Positions 17,686 to 26,400 of a stretch of 59,103 nt of DNA are shown here, piece by piece. Source of the DNA: an archaeon UBA583. GTDB taxonomy: Archaea > Nanobdellota > Nanobdellia > Woesearchaeales > UBA583. The notes beneath the pieces were generated by a model. That model saw only the letters and a program-made list of their open reading frames with translations, was not told the origin of the DNA and did no database searches. The first letter of the stretch is position 1, and each line of letters opens with the position of its first letter. The DNA lies in assembly GCA_002506365.1 (NCBI GenBank), contig DAXK01000015.1, positions 1 through 59,103 on the forward strand, given 5' to 3'. The position numbers and the translations under genes are program-made.

Positions 17686-19494
17686 ATGGTAAAAAAAAAT
17701 AATCTAAAACTAAATAAATTTCAATTATTTATTATTTTAATATCAACTTTATTTTTTATTAATTTATCAACTATTTCTGCTTCATCTAATGTTTTAGATA
17801 TTCAAATTACTGAATCAGTTTTTGAAAATAATTCTTATAGTCCATTAAATAATAAACAATTAAATAATTTTCAAATTTCAGGAAAAATTATTATTACAAA
17901 TACTCATAATTTAGAATCAATAGAAAACATAAAATTAAACTTTTCAAACTTAAATAATATATATAATTTAACATTTGAGTCAGGTTCATTTGGATATATT
18001 TCTTTATTTAATAAAAGTTTAGATAAATCTCAATTATTAATCCCAAACTTAGGACCTTTAAAAAATTCAACATTTAACTACTCAATTAACTTAACAAATT
18101 TAAAATCTCCTCTAAATTTTACAACAAACTATTCATCATTTAATGTATTTACCGGAAATAGTTTTCAAATTACAGACACAATTAAAAATAATTTAAATTC
18201 AACAATTTACCCTAATAACTGTATTTACAATATTTCAGTAATTCAAAATTCACTCAACATTAATCAAATTGTGCCAGTTCATTTTCAAGTTCAAAATCCA
18301 ATTGTTGGAACAGATTCTACAAATGCAAATATTGATATTACAAATAGGACATTAACTTGGGATGTTTTAAATGGTAGTTGTATAAATTCAACTCAATTCC
18401 AAAACATTGAATACACTTTAAAATCTCCAAATGATGTTGAACAATCAGATGATTACAAAATAATTTCATCATTATATAATTACCAGTTTAATGATGTTAT
18501 ATCAAAATTTAACTTAGATAATATTCATGCAAGTGGAGACTTAGAACTTAAATTTCAAAAATATCAACAAGAAATTTTAACAGGCGATAATGCAACTTGG
18601 AAAATAACTTCAAACGTTGAATCAACTTCTGACTTTTTAGTTAATTTAAAAAAAGTAACATTATGGGTATCTCAAAGAAATGGGACTGGAACTGGATTTA
18701 CAAATCCAGCTTTAATTGACAATGATACAATTTCAAACGCTGAACTATTAAAACAATACTCTCCAAATCAAAACTTAAACTCATCACTTCCACCATGGAA
18801 CAATATTGCTAGCGAATGGTTTTTTAATTACACTTATTCAAGTTCACCAATTGTATGGATGGATTTAGAAAATGAATTAGTAAACGATGGAATTCAATTA
18901 TCTAATCGGAGTTTAACATATGCTCAAAATCAAGTTTTCATAAAAGAAATTTATGTAGCATCTGGTTACTGGTTAGAAATAAAAAAAGATATTACAAAAA
19001 TTTCAGAATCAAATTATAATATTTTTATTAAAGTATCAAATTTAGGTTCATCAGTAACTCCATCAAGTCAAGCAGTTGTTGTATATAACTTTATTCCAAA
19101 TACATTTAACTTAACTTCACCATTTTCATTTTCACAATCAAATTGGTATAATACGCAAAGCACAAATCAAACTTTAAACGATCCAACATATAATGGAACA
19201 ATGTATCAATATGCATTATTATCAAATTCAAATCCATACAATTCATCATTAGATAGATATGGAGGTTCTGAAAATATAAATAATACTTGGACTGTAACAT
19301 ATAATGTATCTGGAATTGGAGAATTTAAATTTGATGATTTATTTATTACTGGAGTAGATCCATTAAATGTTGGAGAAATTGGTGGAACTAAATCTATTTT
19401 AACAAAAAGTAACTATGAAACAAAATCAGGAGTATTTGAAATAACTTTAGCAACAATTGCATCAATTATAGGATTATTAGTTATATTAGTTTAA
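17686..19494 (+). CDS. Secreted, membrane-anchored surface protein (paralogue B), 602 aa
   Basis: Paralogue of the 603-residue protein at 5445-7256, almost the same length and collinear throughout, with N-x-S/T sequons still more frequent. It has a signal peptide ending near TISASSNV and a C-terminal membrane segment (ATIASIIGLLVILV). It lies 64 bp after the 249-residue membrane protein and probably belongs to the same transcription unit as the giant protein. Paralogue A stands on the other side of that giant, so the layout is A - giant - anchor - B. The role is inferred to be a cell-surface structural or adhesion component. Confidence 0.78.
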   Translation: MVKKNNLKLNKFQLFIILISTLFFINLSTISASSNVLDIQITESVFENNSYSPLNNKQLNNFQISGKIIITNTHNLESIENIKLNFSNLNNIYNLTFESGSFGYISLFNKSLDKSQLLIPNLGPLKNSTFNYSINLTNLKSPLNFTTNYSSFNVFTGNSFQITDTIKNNLNSTIYPNNCIYNISVIQNSLNINQIVPVHFQVQNPIVGTDSTNANIDITNRTLTWDVLNGSCINSTQFQNIEYTLKSPNDVEQSDDYKIISSLYNYQFNDVISKFNLDNIHASGDLELKFQKYQQEILTGDNATWKITSNVESTSDFLVNLKKVTLWVSQRNGTGTGFTNPALIDNDTISNAELLKQYSPNQNLNSSLPPWNNIASEWFFNYTYSSSPIVWMDLENELVNDGIQLSNRSLTYAQNQVFIKEIYVASGYWLEIKKDITKISESNYNIFIKVSNLGSSVTPSSQAVVVYNFIPNTFNLTSPFSFSQSNWYNTQSTNQTLNDPTYNGTMYQYALLSNSNPYNSSLDRYGGSENINNTWTVTYNVSGIGEFKFDDLFITGVDPLNVGEIGGTKSILTKSNYETKSGVFEITLATIASIIGLLVILV

Positions 19495-19536
19495 TAAAAT
19501 AATTAATTTTATAAAAAAATAAAAATATATATAATT

Positions 19537-19713
19537 ATGGCAAAAGAAGTAGAATTGGCAAGTATTGATGTTGATCAATTACAAATTATTGAAGACTTAC
19601 AAGATAAAGTGGATTTATTGATTGATATTTTAGAAAAAAATGGAACTCTTGGTAAAGGGGAGTTCGAAGGTAAGTATGCCAAATTAATGGATGAAATTTA
19701 CGAAAAAGAATAA
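19537..19713 (+). CDS. Small acidic protein, 58 aa
   Basis: A short gene starting MAKEVELASIDVDQLQ and ending DEIYEKE, with a TATA-like AAAAATATATA 10-20 bp before the ATG and a purely coding reading frame. It is strongly acidic and helical (IEDLQDKVDLLIDIL), like a small coiled-coil. I do not recognise a family. Codon usage matches the neighbours and the start context is good, so I regard it as real. Confidence 0.6.
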   Translation: MAKEVELASIDVDQLQIIEDLQDKVDLLIDILEKNGTLGKGEFEGKYAKLMDEIYEKE

Positions 19714-19780
19714 ATTCTTTTTAATAAATTAACTATTTTTAAAATTTATAATTCTTTAAATTAATCAAAAAAATTAAAAT

Positions 19781-20221
19781 TTATAATTCTGAATTATAAA
19801 ACTCATCAGCAATTAAATGAATCGGTTTAACTGATTTTCCACCAGTTTGAGCTTTCATTTCTTCTGAACTAAACATTGCAACACCAACAGCAATAGTTTT
19901 CTTATGTTCTTCATCTTTAATTAAAATAGTATCTCCCTTACTAAATCCATCATCTATAATTTGAATTCCTGCTCTCATTAAATCTGCTCCCTTTAAAACA
20001 AATGGAATTGCTCCTCTATCTACATAAACACACTTAAAATGTTCTTCTTGAACAGTTTTTAAATGTGGGAAATAACTTTTATCCTTAATTACTAAATACG
20101 GTTCTTTATTTTTCCATAAAATATTATCCTTCTCAATAATTTCATCCTTTTTATCAACTTCATAACCAGTTGGTAACTCTGAACTTAAACTTTTTTTTTC
20201 TTTTCCACTTAAATGTCTCAT
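19781..20221 (-). CDS. PUA-domain RNA-binding protein (MCT-1/COG2016-like)
   Basis: 146 residues. The C-terminal half is a PUA domain, recognisable from VYVDRGAIPFVLKGADLMRAGI, followed by DTILIKDEEHKKTIAVGVAMFS. The N-terminal part starts MRHLSGKEKKSL, as in archaeal MCT-1-like proteins grouped in COG2016. The eukaryotic relatives MCTS1 and the N-terminal part of eIF2D act in ribosome recycling and non-canonical initiation. An RNA or ribosome-binding role is inferred here. It is monocistronic, divergent from the membrane protein at 20319. Confidence 0.85.
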   Translation of the reverse strand: MRHLSGKEKKSLSSELPTGYEVDKKDEIIEKDNILWKNKEPYLVIKDKSYFPHLKTVQEEHFKCVYVDRGAIPFVLKGADLMRAGIQIIDDGFSKGDTILIKDEEHKKTIAVGVAMFSSEEMKAQTGGKSVKPIHLIADEFYNSEL

Positions 20222-20318
20222 TTTTAATTTTTAATCTTAAAAGTATAAAACTTCTAACTCATAATTATAAAAAGAAAACTAATATTTATAAACTTTAATA
20301 ACTTAAAATACTTAGACA

Positions 20319-20894
20319 ATGGAAGAAATTTTCACACTAGGTTTCCTAGATAACTTAAAAATATTATTTGTAGGATTAATGATTTATGCAATTATTTATT
20401 CAATGTTAAAAAATACTGATATTTTTCCAAGTGAAAAAATTAGTTCACTTGTAGCATTACTTGCTGCAATTATTGTATCTTTTACTGGAATTGTAACATA
20501 TATAGTTTCTTACGCTATTAATTGGTTTGTAATTTTATTTTTTATAATCTTTTTATTACTTGTATTACTTTTATTTTTAGGAGTAAATATGTCAGATATA
20601 ACTGGATCAGTAAGTAAAAATAAAAAAACTATCGCGATTGCATTTGTAGTTTTATTCTCAATTATTTTAGTAAAAGGTTTTTTTGGAGTAAATAACGCTT
20701 TTGATACAACAAACATTAATGATGAAAACTACGACCCATACTTAGTTGACACATCAGTTCCTGATCAAGTAACAGATAGTGGAAATAAAGTAACTGATTT
20801 TTTTAATAATATTAATGTTGATAAAGAAACAACTCAAGCCGCCGTATTTCTCCTCATAATAGGAGTATTTGTATTTATGGTTGGAAGGGAATAA
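20319..20894 (+). CDS. Multi-pass membrane protein, 191 aa
   Basis: Not recognised. Hydrophobic segments lie at about residues 13-28, 42-62, 67-88 and 106-122, and a last one at the C-terminus (AAVFLLIIGVFVFMVG). Before that last segment is an Asp/Asn-rich loop (DENYDPYLVDTSVPDQ) that is probably extracellular. The promoter has ATTTATAAAC about 30 bp upstream. The following gene starts 24 bp after the stop, so they may be co-transcribed. Confidence 0.6.
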   Translation: MEEIFTLGFLDNLKILFVGLMIYAIIYSMLKNTDIFPSEKISSLVALLAAIIVSFTGIVTYIVSYAINWFVILFFIIFLLLVLLLFLGVNMSDITGSVSKNKKTIAIAFVVLFSIILVKGFFGVNNAFDTTNINDENYDPYLVDTSVPDQVTDSGNKVTDFFNNINVDKETTQAAVFLLIIGVFVFMVGRE

Positions 20895-20918
20895 TTATCT
20901 CTTTTTTTTAATTATAAA

Positions 20919-21884
20919 ATGTTTGAAATTTTAAAATCAAAAACACCTAAATTTAAATTCTATTTAGATACAAAAAATCAAGCCATATTAAAATCAAAAT
21001 TTGATTCAATTAATAATTATAATTCTTTTATTCAAAATAAATCAGAATTAATAAAACTTACAATAAATAAAATTTTCAAAATAAATGACTTTAAAACAAT
21101 TAAAGAAGTAATAATAAATTTAAATATTCCTAATTCAAATTCTAATAAAGATAATTATTTTATGCAAGTAAATCCAAAAACTGTATCTCTAGATAGTGTT
21201 GAAGTGGAAGTAAATTTATTAGCAATATTTTTAGAAAATGTTTCAGATGATGAAATAATTAAATCTTTAAATCATGAATTTATTCATATTGAACATATGT
21301 TATATTTTAAAACATTATCAAATTCAATAAAAATCACTGAAAAAGTATTAAATAAAATAAAAGAAATTTCTAAACAAAATACTCAAATTGAAAACATATT
21401 TGATTTAAGAGCATTAATAACTGTTTTATATACAAAAACATACATTGAATCAATAGCCATTTTTTTTCAAGAACAAAGAAATCCATCATTAGATAATATA
21501 TCAAAACAATATACTAATTTAGAACCAATTGTTGTAAAATTATTAGAAAAACTAGTTCCATTAATTAAACAACAAGAAAAATACAATTTTGAAGATTTTT
21601 TACCATTTATAAAATTTATAAATTACTTATTTGGAGAGTTTATGGTATCAAACATTTATTTTATAAATCCAAAAATAACTAAACAAGATTTAATGGAACT
21701 ATCTCATGTGAAATTATTTCAATTATATGAAAAATCAGTAGAAGTAATTAATCTAAAATATAACACAAAATTTAGACCATTATTATCTTTTAATTCTCAA
21801 AAAGGAATAATTGATTATCAATTTGTATTAAAAGCATTAAACCATAACTTTGAAACATTAAAATTACAATTAAAAAATACATGA
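20919..21884 (+). CDS. Putative zinc metallopeptidase with HExxH motif, 321 aa (copy 1)
   Basis: No known family fits. The core motif is HEFIHIEH (His119, Glu120, His123), and Glu177 in YIESIAIF is the probable third ligand, as in gluzincins. There is no signal peptide or membrane segment, so it should act in the cytoplasm. It is a distant paralogue of 31651-32613: same length, same motif order, and a shared C-terminal signature (LYEKSVEVIN and LLSFNSQKGIIDY here; LYEESVSIIN and LVSYNSKKGIYDY there). Transcribed behind the membrane protein at 20319. Confidence 0.65.
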   Translation: MFEILKSKTPKFKFYLDTKNQAILKSKFDSINNYNSFIQNKSELIKLTINKIFKINDFKTIKEVIINLNIPNSNSNKDNYFMQVNPKTVSLDSVEVEVNLLAIFLENVSDDEIIKSLNHEFIHIEHMLYFKTLSNSIKITEKVLNKIKEISKQNTQIENIFDLRALITVLYTKTYIESIAIFFQEQRNPSLDNISKQYTNLEPIVVKLLEKLVPLIKQQEKYNFEDFLPFIKFINYLFGEFMVSNIYFINPKITKQDLMELSHVKLFQLYEKSVEVINLKYNTKFRPLLSFNSQKGIIDYQFVLKALNHNFETLKLQLKNT

Positions 21885-21916
21885 TTATTAAAATAAAATC
21901 ATAATCTAAAAATAAA

Positions 21917-22396
21917 TTATTTTAAAGTTGATAAATCAACTTCATCAACTTTTTTCTTAAAATACTTTAAAGCAGCTAAATAAGCTAACTTTTTAAAATA
22001 AATAACTAACTTTGGAGGTTCATCAAAATCAACCCATTTAAACGCTTTAAACTCAGGTTTATCTTGATTATCAAATCTAATCTCTGAATCATCTCCGGTA
22101 AAATATAATAAAAAATATTTTTGCTTTTGACCATTAAACTGATACTTCTCCTTTAAATAAAATGGAAAAATATATTTTAAATGTTTATCCATCTTATCTA
22201 CGATCTTAAAACTTTTAGTTCCAATTTCTTCAAATAATTCACGAATAATCGCATCATTCTCTTCCTCTCCTTTATCCACTCCTCCTTGCGGAAATTGCCA
22301 AGCATCATCAATCCATGCGTGTTCGCACATTAGAACTTTTTTATCCTTATTAATAATGATTGCAGCAACATTTTCTCTAAATTTGTCTTTAATCAT
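21917..22396 (-). CDS. Nudix hydrolase, RppH/diadenosine-polyphosphate type
   Basis: 159 residues with a complete Nudix box, GGVDKGEEENDAIIRELFEE followed by IG, which supplies the metal-binding glutamates. It is preceded by WQFPQGG, the pattern of the RppH/NudH branch that hydrolyses Ap4A-type dinucleotides or mRNA 5' triphosphates. The C-terminal WVDFDEPPKLVIYFKK also resembles that branch. Acts on nucleotides in the cytoplasm. Substrate choice is inferred from the WQFPQGG context and is not certain in archaea. Confidence 0.85.
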   Translation of the reverse strand: MIKDKFRENVAAIIINKDKKVLMCEHAWIDDAWQFPQGGVDKGEEENDAIIRELFEEIGTKSFKIVDKMDKHLKYIFPFYLKEKYQFNGQKQKYFLLYFTGDDSEIRFDNQDKPEFKAFKWVDFDEPPKLVIYFKKLAYLAALKYFKKKVDEVDLSTLK

Positions 22397-22497
22397 TTTA
22401 GCCTATACAAAATCAAAATTATCTACTTTATAAAAGTTGGTAGTCATTGCATTCATATTTTAGTAAATATTATATTTTTAACAATTAAAAACATTTT

Positions 22498-22593
22498 ACT
22501 AAATATACTTACAAACATTTTTAAAGTTTGTTTTTACACTGTTAAAACTAAATTCAAATTGTTTCACCAAATATAACTACAAACATTTTTAAA
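22498..22593. repeat. Two 28-bp direct repeats in a divergent promoter region
   Basis: Positions 22498-22525 and 22566-22593 match at 25 of 28 positions; both contain AAATATA, then TACAAACATTTTTAAA. The first copy also forms an inverted repeat with the bases after it (ACAAAC at 22511-22516, GTTTGT at 22526-22531). TTTAGTAAA at 22459-22467 is the exact reverse complement of TTTACTAAA at 22495-22503. The region separates the Nudix gene from the pilin-like operon; the second copy ends 22 bp before the ATG at 22616. Binding sites for a regulator are plausible. Confidence 0.5.
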
Positions 22594-22615
22594 TTAAAAT
22601 TTTACATAAACACTT

Positions 22616-23410
22616 ATGAAATTAACAAAATTAGTAACATATATATTTTTACTATTAACATTTACAAACATTACTTACTCACAGGATTTAAAAAGTTTAG
22701 ACTTTATCTCATATCTTGCTGATGAAAACTCTGAAATTGACAAAATTTCCTACACAATTACAAATTTTGAAAATTTAAAAATTGGTGATGAATTCAGACT
22801 TGAAATCTATTCAAACGAAAAATTAATTGATGACTCATGTGTAAAATTTTTAAACTTTGAAAGTGATACTTTTTTCAAAAAATTAATTTGTGAAACAGAA
22901 AAATTAACTCAAGGAGAATATACTCTAGTTGGACAAATTTTAAGAAAAGATACAATTGTTGAAAAACAAATTACAAAATACTCTCAATCTAAATTAGGAA
23001 AATCTACTATTGAATATGAAATTTTAGATGGTGAAACAATAATTAAATTAAATGTTGAATCCGATTTAGAATCTTATCAAGTTGAACACTACATTCCAAA
23101 AGAAATTATTGAAGAACTAACTTTAGAAAATCAAGATTCACTAATTGACTCAAAATTAAATTATACAATTCTAGATTCAGACCCAATTATTGCATGGAAC
23201 TTAGACGAATCTCCAAAAACAATTGAATATAAAATTAAAAAAGAAACAACTCCTCAACACTTAGAAAACCTAAATATTAAAATAAATTCACCATCTCAAA
23301 CATATACATATTTATCTTATGTGTTATACATTTTAATTTTCATAATTATTGGAGTTATCTTAAAACCATTATTCACAAAAATTAAACAAAAAAAAACTAA
23401 AAACAACTAA
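22616..23410 (+). CDS. Secreted protein with C-terminal membrane anchor, 264 aa
   Basis: Signal peptide at residues 1-22 (ending TNITYSQ), a beta-rich ectodomain of about 200 residues with two cysteines, and a membrane segment at about 229-249, followed by a basic tail (KIKQKKTKNN). The design is like the 249-residue protein beside the giant adhesin, though I see no clear sequence identity. It is the first gene of a probable operon: the pilin-like giant begins one base after its stop codon. A role as membrane partner of that protein is inferred. Confidence 0.6.
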   Translation: MKLTKLVTYIFLLLTFTNITYSQDLKSLDFISYLADENSEIDKISYTITNFENLKIGDEFRLEIYSNEKLIDDSCVKFLNFESDTFFKKLICETEKLTQGEYTLVGQILRKDTIVEKQITKYSQSKLGKSTIEYEILDGETIIKLNVESDLESYQVEHYIPKEIIEELTLENQDSLIDSKLNYTILDSDPIIAWNLDESPKTIEYKIKKETTPQHLENLNIKINSPSQTYTYLSYVLYILIFIIIGVILKPLFTKIKQKKTKNN

Positions 23411-23411
23411 A

Positions 23412-25739
23412 ATGAAAACTTTAAATACCCAAAAATTCGGACAAGTTGGGATATTTGTAGTAATCGCAATAATATTAATAATATTATTTGTATTTATTCT
23501 TTCAACATCAAATTCAGATAAACTAACAAACGTTAAAAATTCAAACACTGATTTAGATAATTCTCAAGGTGAACTATTTCCACTAAAAACATCAATTGAT
23601 ACATGTTTAGAAAACGAATTAAAAATTGCAACAATTGTAGCTGGACTTAAAGGAGGATTAATTTATGAAGATTCAGAAAAATTTACTGAAAACAACGGAG
23701 TTGATTACTACAATGAAAATGTATTAAAAAATTTAAAATTAAATCCAAATTACTTAACTAGAAATTTAATTCATGCTCAATACGATGTATTAATGCCAAA
23801 ATATAATTCAACATTAATTATTGATAAAAATGGAGTTGATGAAACAATTTATTCTCATACGATTGAAGAAGATTTTAAAAGATTTATTTTATTTAATTTA
23901 AACAAATGTTTAAACTTTAACGAGCAAGATTTAGAAGGTTATAAAATAACTCAAAATATCTTTTTTGGAAACTTAATCACATTTGATGCAGATTCTCAAA
24001 CAATTGAATCAACACACATAGACGCTGAACTTGGAGATACAACATCATTTGTATTAGACGGAAAATTATATTATGGAGTTGTAATTAAAAATAATCCTGG
24101 AGAAAATACAATTTCATTATTACACGAGTATCCATTTACCTCCCAAACAACTTTAGGAGATATAATAGTTTTAAACTTAAATAATACAGTAGAACTTGAT
24201 ATGTTATTTGAAGATGAAAAAGTTGCCACAAAATTAGTATATCCAATTATTTTAGAAAAAAATAATAAAAAAGTTTACTTTAAAGGAACCCAAGTTGAAA
24301 TTCAAAATAGATTCAAAAAAATTATGGACTTTGGAAGTTTTATTTTATCAAAAAAACAATTTGATAGATCAATTGATTTAACTGATGCTACTCAACTAAA
24401 AACAATAGTTTCCCAAAATCCATTTTATAATCAACTTGATGCTGGAGAGTTAGAATTTAATATTTTAACAACATCTGATGAAATAGGTCACAAAGAATTT
24501 TCACTTTCAATAATTGATAATAAATTTAAATTATTTACTAATCCCTTTGTATTTAATTTTGGTTATGAAAACCACGCTCCAAGATTAATCCAAGATACAA
24601 GTGCTAGTTTTTATTCAACTGGACTATATAATCCGGGTGGAAGTATTTTAAATCCAGATTCATTTTATTATGTAATTCCAAAAACTAAATCAGTTACTTT
24701 AGAATTAAATAAACTATTACACGAAAATGAATTTTTTGATACATTTAAAAATAATTTTCTAAGTTATACTGATAACACTCTTGAATATCGTTTTGAACTA
24801 ACTGAAGGTGGAACACTAAAATTCACTGGAAGAGAAGATGGGGTCTACAATTTTAATGTTGAAGTAACAGATGGAGAAAACTCAAACATTTATAAATTTG
24901 TATTTGACATTGGTTTAACTTCAGAATATAATCCTCTAGACTACACAAACTATAATTTATTTTACTTAGATTCATATACTGATGGAAATCCATATTTATT
25001 CTTTACTCAAGAATATGGATACACTGGAAATATTAATACTGCCTCAAAACCTACAATTAATATGGTTTCAGATTATATTTCAAATATGCCAAGCTCAGAT
25101 TTAGCTCAACTTCCAACTCACTATAGAGGTTTAAAAATTAAAACAACTTATACTGATGATAACTTTAACATTGAAGAAATTGGTTCAGAAACTGCAGCTT
25201 TTATATATAGACCTGTTAAAGAATTAATTGATTTTTCTCAAAAAACACAAACTCAATTTATACTAACTAAAAACCTTCCAAAAACTTCACAATATATTAT
25301 TGCAAATTCAGGAAGTTTTGCTAGTGGATTAATTGTAGATATTCAAAAAATCGCAGACACTTCAACAAGAAAAGAATATAAAATTAAATTTTCATATCCA
25401 AATTATTTAGATGTAAACTCAAACATTATAACAACAGAATTTGATTACTTAAACCATGCTCCAATATTATCAAATACTAACCCAATTACAATTTCAGGAA
25501 TTAATATCTCAAACTCATCTAAAAATAGTAAAACTCACTCAATTAGCAGAGGTTCAGATATTGATAAAGATCAATTATTTTTTAACTCAACTTCAACAGA
25601 TTCACAATTTTCAATTTCAAATTATGGAATTATTTATTTCAGACCAAACTCAGCTGGAACATACACATACCAAGTTTGGCAAAGTGACGGGGAATTTGAA
25701 ACTCAAAGAAGAACAATTACATATAATGTAGTTAGTTAA
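23412..25739 (+). CDS. Giant pilin-like surface protein, 775 aa
   Basis: The N-terminus (TQKFGQVGIFVVIAIILIIL) has the form of a class III (type IV pilin-like) signal: a short basic leader, Gly at the processing site, then a 20-residue hydrophobic helix. The mature protein is far larger than an ordinary pilin. About 350 residues of unique sequence with an early Cys (DTCLENELKIA) are followed by at least two cadherin/Ig-like repeats, recognisable by NHAPRLIQD and NHAPILSN at their starts and FNVEVTDGEN and YQVWQSDGEF at their ends. It is related at the N-terminus to 26401-28437. Likely a pilus-tip or cell-surface adhesin. Confidence 0.72.
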   Translation: MKTLNTQKFGQVGIFVVIAIILIILFVFILSTSNSDKLTNVKNSNTDLDNSQGELFPLKTSIDTCLENELKIATIVAGLKGGLIYEDSEKFTENNGVDYYNENVLKNLKLNPNYLTRNLIHAQYDVLMPKYNSTLIIDKNGVDETIYSHTIEEDFKRFILFNLNKCLNFNEQDLEGYKITQNIFFGNLITFDADSQTIESTHIDAELGDTTSFVLDGKLYYGVVIKNNPGENTISLLHEYPFTSQTTLGDIIVLNLNNTVELDMLFEDEKVATKLVYPIILEKNNKKVYFKGTQVEIQNRFKKIMDFGSFILSKKQFDRSIDLTDATQLKTIVSQNPFYNQLDAGELEFNILTTSDEIGHKEFSLSIIDNKFKLFTNPFVFNFGYENHAPRLIQDTSASFYSTGLYNPGGSILNPDSFYYVIPKTKSVTLELNKLLHENEFFDTFKNNFLSYTDNTLEYRFELTEGGTLKFTGREDGVYNFNVEVTDGENSNIYKFVFDIGLTSEYNPLDYTNYNLFYLDSYTDGNPYLFFTQEYGYTGNINTASKPTINMVSDYISNMPSSDLAQLPTHYRGLKIKTTYTDDNFNIEEIGSETAAFIYRPVKELIDFSQKTQTQFILTKNLPKTSQYIIANSGSFASGLIVDIQKIADTSTRKEYKIKFSYPNYLDVNSNIITTEFDYLNHAPILSNTNPITISGINISNSSKNSKTHSISRGSDIDKDQLFFNSTSTDSQFSISNYGIIYFRPNSAGTYTYQVWQSDGEFETQRRTITYNVVS

Positions 25740-25943
25740 AATAAATTAAAATAAAATAAATTATTTTTTCATTTTCATTTTCATTTTATTATTATTATTA
25801 TTTTATTATTAAATTTATTTACTAAATTTTAAAATATTTAATATCTCCTTTTTTAAATCAAATAACCAAATTACTCTTTAAAATAAAGTTTTAACCTAAA
25901 TAAAATAACAAATCTTTATAATTTAAAATTTTAAATATATATT

Positions 25944-26342
25944 ATGAAATTATTCAAAAAAGCAATTGCTACATATATTGTAGTAATCTCTATTAGTTCA
26001 TTGATAATTACATTATTCTTTTTAGGAATTTTAGATTCAATATATTCTAAAGAAGATACTCTTTGTCAAGAAATAAATTTTATTCTTGAAGACTCTTGCT
26101 TAGTTCGTAACGGACTACACACAAAAGTTGTAAACCTTGGAGAATTAGATTTAGAAGTTTTAATCAATGGTGTATCTAAACAAACAATTCTAAAAGATGA
26201 AAAAAAACTTTTTAACTTTGATACATCTGATGAAAATAATTTTGAATTTTTACCAGTAATTTCCGTTCAAGGAAAAACAATTGCTTGTAACTCAAAAACT
26301 CAATCAGTAAACTCAAATTTAATTAGTAGAAATTGTAATTAG
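25944..26342 (+). CDS. Small pilin-like protein, 132 aa
   Basis: MKLFKKAIATYIVVISISSL followed by further hydrophobic residues gives an N-terminal helix like archaeal pseudopilins. The short exported domain has four cysteines (LCQE, SCLV, ACNS, RNCN), a pattern seen in small disulfide-bonded pilus subunits. A TATA-like CTTTATAATTT lies about 27 bp upstream of the ATG, so this gene and the following one probably have their own promoter within the cluster. The processing peptidase cannot be deduced. Confidence 0.5.
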   Translation: MKLFKKAIATYIVVISISSLIITLFFLGILDSIYSKEDTLCQEINFILEDSCLVRNGLHTKVVNLGELDLEVLINGVSKQTILKDEKKLFNFDTSDENNFEFLPVISVQGKTIACNSKTQSVNSNLISRNCN

Positions 26343-26400
26343 ATTTTGAATTAAATTTAATTAAATAAAAATAAAATAAACAAATTAAAATAACATAAAA

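Noticed and set aside
25740..25943. Microsatellite-like CATTTT and ATT repeats after the 775-residue pilin-like gene as a phase-variation device.
   Set aside because: They lie outside the coding sequence and core promoter and look like an ordinary T-rich terminator region of an AT-rich genome.
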